From contig JAWKNZ010000012.1 in the NCBI GenBank assembly GCA_041391425.1, forward strand, positions 45,135 to 109,134: a stretch of DNA of 64,000 bases. Direction: 5' to 3'. Numbering within the stretch: the first letter of the stretch is position 1; each line of letters begins with the position of its first letter. Origin of the DNA: JAWKNZ01 sp041391425. Its GTDB lineage: Bacteria > Bdellovibrionota_B > Oligoflexia > Oligoflexales > JAWKNZ01. This document shows positions 61,753 through 64,000 of the stretch, one piece after another. Below the pieces are notes generated by a model. That model was not told where the DNA came from. It made no database searches and saw nothing but the letters and a program-made list of their open reading frames with translations. Made by a program: the position numbers and the translations under genes.

Positions 61753-63288
61753 ATGAAGTTGGAAGAATTAACATTAAGGCTGAAAAATAAAGAACTTCCG
61801 ATTGATTGGCCAGGGCATTGGCTTGGCGGCACTTGGCGGCCAGCCGAACGCGGCGAACTCCGTTCTTCCATGAATCCAAGCCGCAACAGCCTTCTGATGA
61901 GTTTTAAAGAATCAAAAGACGTCGTTGAACAAGCAATCAACCTCGCGGAAGAACACCAAAACGAAGTAGCCGCATTATCAAAATCTGAAAGGATTGATAT
62001 TATCACCCGGCTAGCTCAAGCTTTCGCTGATTGTCAAGAGCCCCTTATCCAAGCAATGCAACTCGAAACAGGAAAACCTGCTTGGGAAGCTCGCGCCGAC
62101 ATGGAAGCAGCACTAAGACACTTAAACTGGGTTGCCAACCACGAAGACGAAATTTATGAAAGCATTTTAGCGCCAGCTAAAATAGGCGCACCAAGAGGTG
62201 AATTTTCTTTAGCTCCAGTCGGTATCACCGCAGGATTTTTACCTTTTTCAACTCCAGTAACCAGCTTTGTTTTCTATTTCACAGCCACGGCACTAACTGG
62301 ATGTTCCCTTATATTAGTTTCCTCAACACACGCTTCATTAAGCTGTCTACTATTCGCTTTAATAGCCGATAAATTAGACCTACCTAAAGGTATACTTAAT
62401 ATCGTATTTGGCAGTTACCTTTCATTCAAACAGACATTCTCAAATAAGCGTATAGCTGGAGTTTTATACACTGGATCTTATGAACACTGCGAAGAAATAA
62501 AAAAATCGGCAGCAATAAAGACTGGGCGGCAGTTAGTCATGCAATCTGGTGGCAAAAATGCTGTCTTAGTGCATTCGTCCGCCGACCTTAACACCGCTGT
62601 CCGCAATATTATTTATGGTGTTGTAAAATCATCAGGACAACTTTGTTCTTCTACAAGCAGAGTCTTCGTTTATAGAGGTATAGCAAAAGAATTTATCTCT
62701 CTCCTATCTGATAGCATGGACAAAATCAAGATTGGTGCTACAGATGACTTTGAAGATAAAACCGGACCACTAATGGGACCACTCTATTCTAAGAAAGCAG
62801 TCGATCGATTTCTACGTTTTCAAACAATGGCACATCGAGCGGCAAAAAAAACCATTTTATGGGGAAAGTCTTTAGAGCTTGATGAAGGAGGATCTTTCGT
62901 ATCTCCAGGAATACACCTTATGGAGCATTATGATAGTAGCAATGCCTACCAAGAAAATGTCATCTTTTGCCCAGATCTAAGCATCTACGAATACGACGTT
63001 TTAGATGAAGCAATTACCGATATAAATGATACTAAGTCTTCATTAGCATTATCATTTATTGGTGAACGACATATCATCGACGAAAAGAGACACCAAGTCA
63101 ACGCCCCTAATATTTTAGTAAATCTTCCGACCGTTGAAGTTGAATCAACATTGCCGTTAGCTGGCAGATTCTCAACAGGAATCTCTCGTTTTCATGGCCC
63201 AGCAATGGCTCTTTACCTCTGTTTACCCCAAATCGTACAAGATGACGATGTTTCAAGAGCTATTGTCAACGATTGGCCTTATTTTTAG
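61753..63288 (+). CDS. Aldehyde dehydrogenase-like protein (AstD-like), altered active site
   Basis: 511 aa from ATG 61753, with AAGGTGG (61741-61747) five bases upstream. WPGHWLGGTWRPAERGELRSS resembles AstD (succinylglutamate semialdehyde dehydrogenase), and the catalytic Cys is kept in SSGQLCSSTSR. Three usual residues are not: the Asn motif (G-P-x-NFP) reads GFLPFSTP, the cofactor KPSE region reads LILVSSTHAS, and the general-base Glu (LELGGK) is Gln in VMQSGGKNA. Family length and order fit. It may be a shifted-specificity or inactive member. Confidence 0.75.
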   Translation: MKLEELTLRLKNKELPIDWPGHWLGGTWRPAERGELRSSMNPSRNSLLMSFKESKDVVEQAINLAEEHQNEVAALSKSERIDIITRLAQAFADCQEPLIQAMQLETGKPAWEARADMEAALRHLNWVANHEDEIYESILAPAKIGAPRGEFSLAPVGITAGFLPFSTPVTSFVFYFTATALTGCSLILVSSTHASLSCLLFALIADKLDLPKGILNIVFGSYLSFKQTFSNKRIAGVLYTGSYEHCEEIKKSAAIKTGRQLVMQSGGKNAVLVHSSADLNTAVRNIIYGVVKSSGQLCSSTSRVFVYRGIAKEFISLLSDSMDKIKIGATDDFEDKTGPLMGPLYSKKAVDRFLRFQTMAHRAAKKTILWGKSLELDEGGSFVSPGIHLMEHYDSSNAYQENVIFCPDLSIYEYDVLDEAITDINDTKSSLALSFIGERHIIDEKRHQVNAPNILVNLPTVEVESTLPLAGRFSTGISRFHGPAMALYLCLPQIVQDDDVSRAIVNDWPYF

Positions 63289-63332
63289 AACTTACATAAT
63301 TATCTGATCACTATTAAAAAATGGAAATATTC

Positions 63333-64000
63333 ATGGATCAACAAATTCTCGAACGTGCAAACTATTGGGCCACCTCAAATGCTTTCGATATGCAAACTAA
63401 AAATGAAATCAAAGAACTCATAGAAAAAAAAGATAAAACCCAACTAACCAACAGATTTTATCGCAACCTCGAGTTTGGCACGGGTGGAATGAGAGGCATC
63501 ATGGGAGCAGGCACTGCTATGATGAATATCTATAACATCCGCAAAGCTTCAGCCGCATTATCAAAACACCTAATAGCCGAAGCTGCAAAAGATAATGAGA
63601 AACAGCAGTTAAAAATCGCCATAAGCTTTGATTCTCGCAACAATGGACGTGAATTCGCTCAAGCAGCTGCGGAGGTATTTGCTTCCTTCGGAATAAAAGC
63701 TCTAATAACAAAGCAAATGCGTCCCGTCCCTATGCTTTCTTTTATGGTGCGATTCTTTAAATGCAACGCTGGGGTATGCGTGACGGCAAGCCATAACCCA
63801 CCTGCATATAACGGCTACAAAGTTTATTGGAGTACAGGCGGACAATTAGTCCCTCCTCATGATAAAAAAATTGTATCGTATTACAACGAAATCAATGATT
63901 ACTCTTCCATTACTTCGATTCCATACAAGCAAGCCTTAAATGAAAACCTTGTAGAAGAAATTGGAGACGAACTTGACACGGCATATTTTAAAGAATTAGA
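63333..64000 (+). CDS. Phosphoglucomutase/phosphohexomutase, 3' partial
   Basis: The window ends inside this gene. N-terminal LEFGTGGMRGIMGAGTAMMN and the phosphoserine loop GVCVTASHNPPAYNGYKVYW mark the alpha-D-phosphohexomutase family, in the PgcA/PGM2-like branch. Ser of TASHNP is the phosphorylated residue. ATG 63333 is preferred over 63321 because GGAAA lies six bases before it. Likely links hexose-phosphate metabolism to nucleotide-sugar supply. Confidence 0.9.
   Translation, partial: MDQQILERANYWATSNAFDMQTKNEIKELIEKKDKTQLTNRFYRNLEFGTGGMRGIMGAGTAMMNIYNIRKASAALSKHLIAEAAKDNEKQQLKIAISFDSRNNGREFAQAAAEVFASFGIKALITKQMRPVPMLSFMVRFFKCNAGVCVTASHNPPAYNGYKVYWSTGGQLVPPHDKKIVSYYNEINDYSSITSIPYKQALNENLVEEIGDELDTAYFKEL

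Overview
The window looks like chromosomal core sequence from a Gram-negative, flagellated, AT-rich bacterium. Evidence for that is a Kdo transferase and an LPS heptosyltransferase, many lipobox-bearing lipoproteins, pseudaminic-acid genes, fliK and flgD. A HEAT-repeat protein with the sequence style I know from delta-proteobacteria-like lineages, together with PEGA, TolB-like and PilZ envelope proteins, suggests the former Deltaproteobacteria (for example Bdellovibrionota/Oligoflexia). That placement is an inference, not proven here. No tRNA, rRNA, CRISPR array or intact insertion sequence was seen.

Layout. 1-3.3 kb: pseB (5' cut by the window), pseG and pseC for CMP-pseudaminic acid. 3.7-5.0 kb: an acyltransferase and a lipoprotein. 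5.2-16.2 kb: a 7-TM signalling protein with a degenerate phosphatase-like tail faces a seven-gene minus-strand operon of envelope proteins (TM anchor, SH3-like lipoprotein, small lipoprotein, PEGA/TPR lipoprotein, TolB-like propeller lipoprotein, oligopeptide-binding protein, PilZ protein); this is the best candidate for an undescribed multi-gene system. 17-21.2 kb: heptosyltransferase, waaA and rng. 21.3-26 kb: secreted unknowns, a zinc metallopeptidase lipoprotein and a repeat-rich spacer. 26-29.6 kb: flgD and fliK. 30-38.9 kb: housekeeping genes rplU, rpmA, obgE, nadD, rsfS, rlmH, comF, mutS and a zinc-less dksA. 39-45.3 kb: lipoproteins, an FtsB-like protein and a very large Cys-rich lipoprotein. 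45.4-51.4 kb: a frameshifted HEAT gene, a one-domain glmU, glmS and pcrA. 51.5-55.4 kb: a decayed HNH element with inverted duplicates, a VOC protein, alr and a Cys-rich repeat protein. 55.7-60.6 kb: the conserved rpmH-rnpA-yidD-yidC-jag-mnmE cluster. 60.6-64 kb: a GYF_2 membrane protein, an aldehyde dehydrogenase-like protein lacking usual active-site residues and a phosphohexomutase cut by the window end.

The most striking signals are four broken reading frames between 45 and 59 kb. yidC carries an in-frame TAA between its periplasmic and insertase domains, jag is split by a -1 shift at an A6 run, the HEAT gene is split by a -1 shift at an A4 run, and the HNH gene has an in-frame TAA and no 5' end. 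Assembly error, genome decay or recoding must be told apart. Intergenic regions also hold at least three repeat families: nested palindromes centred on TGTAC-N5/6-GTACA, a degenerate ~50-nt element, and a GATCCTTC/GGATGACG repeat that has invaded the 3' end of a lipoprotein gene.

Together the genes point to an organism investing in cell-surface structure: LPS core (waaA, GT9), amino-sugar supply (glmS, glmU-like), peptidoglycan D-Ala (alr), glycosylated flagella (pse genes, fliK, flgD) and many surface lipoproteins.
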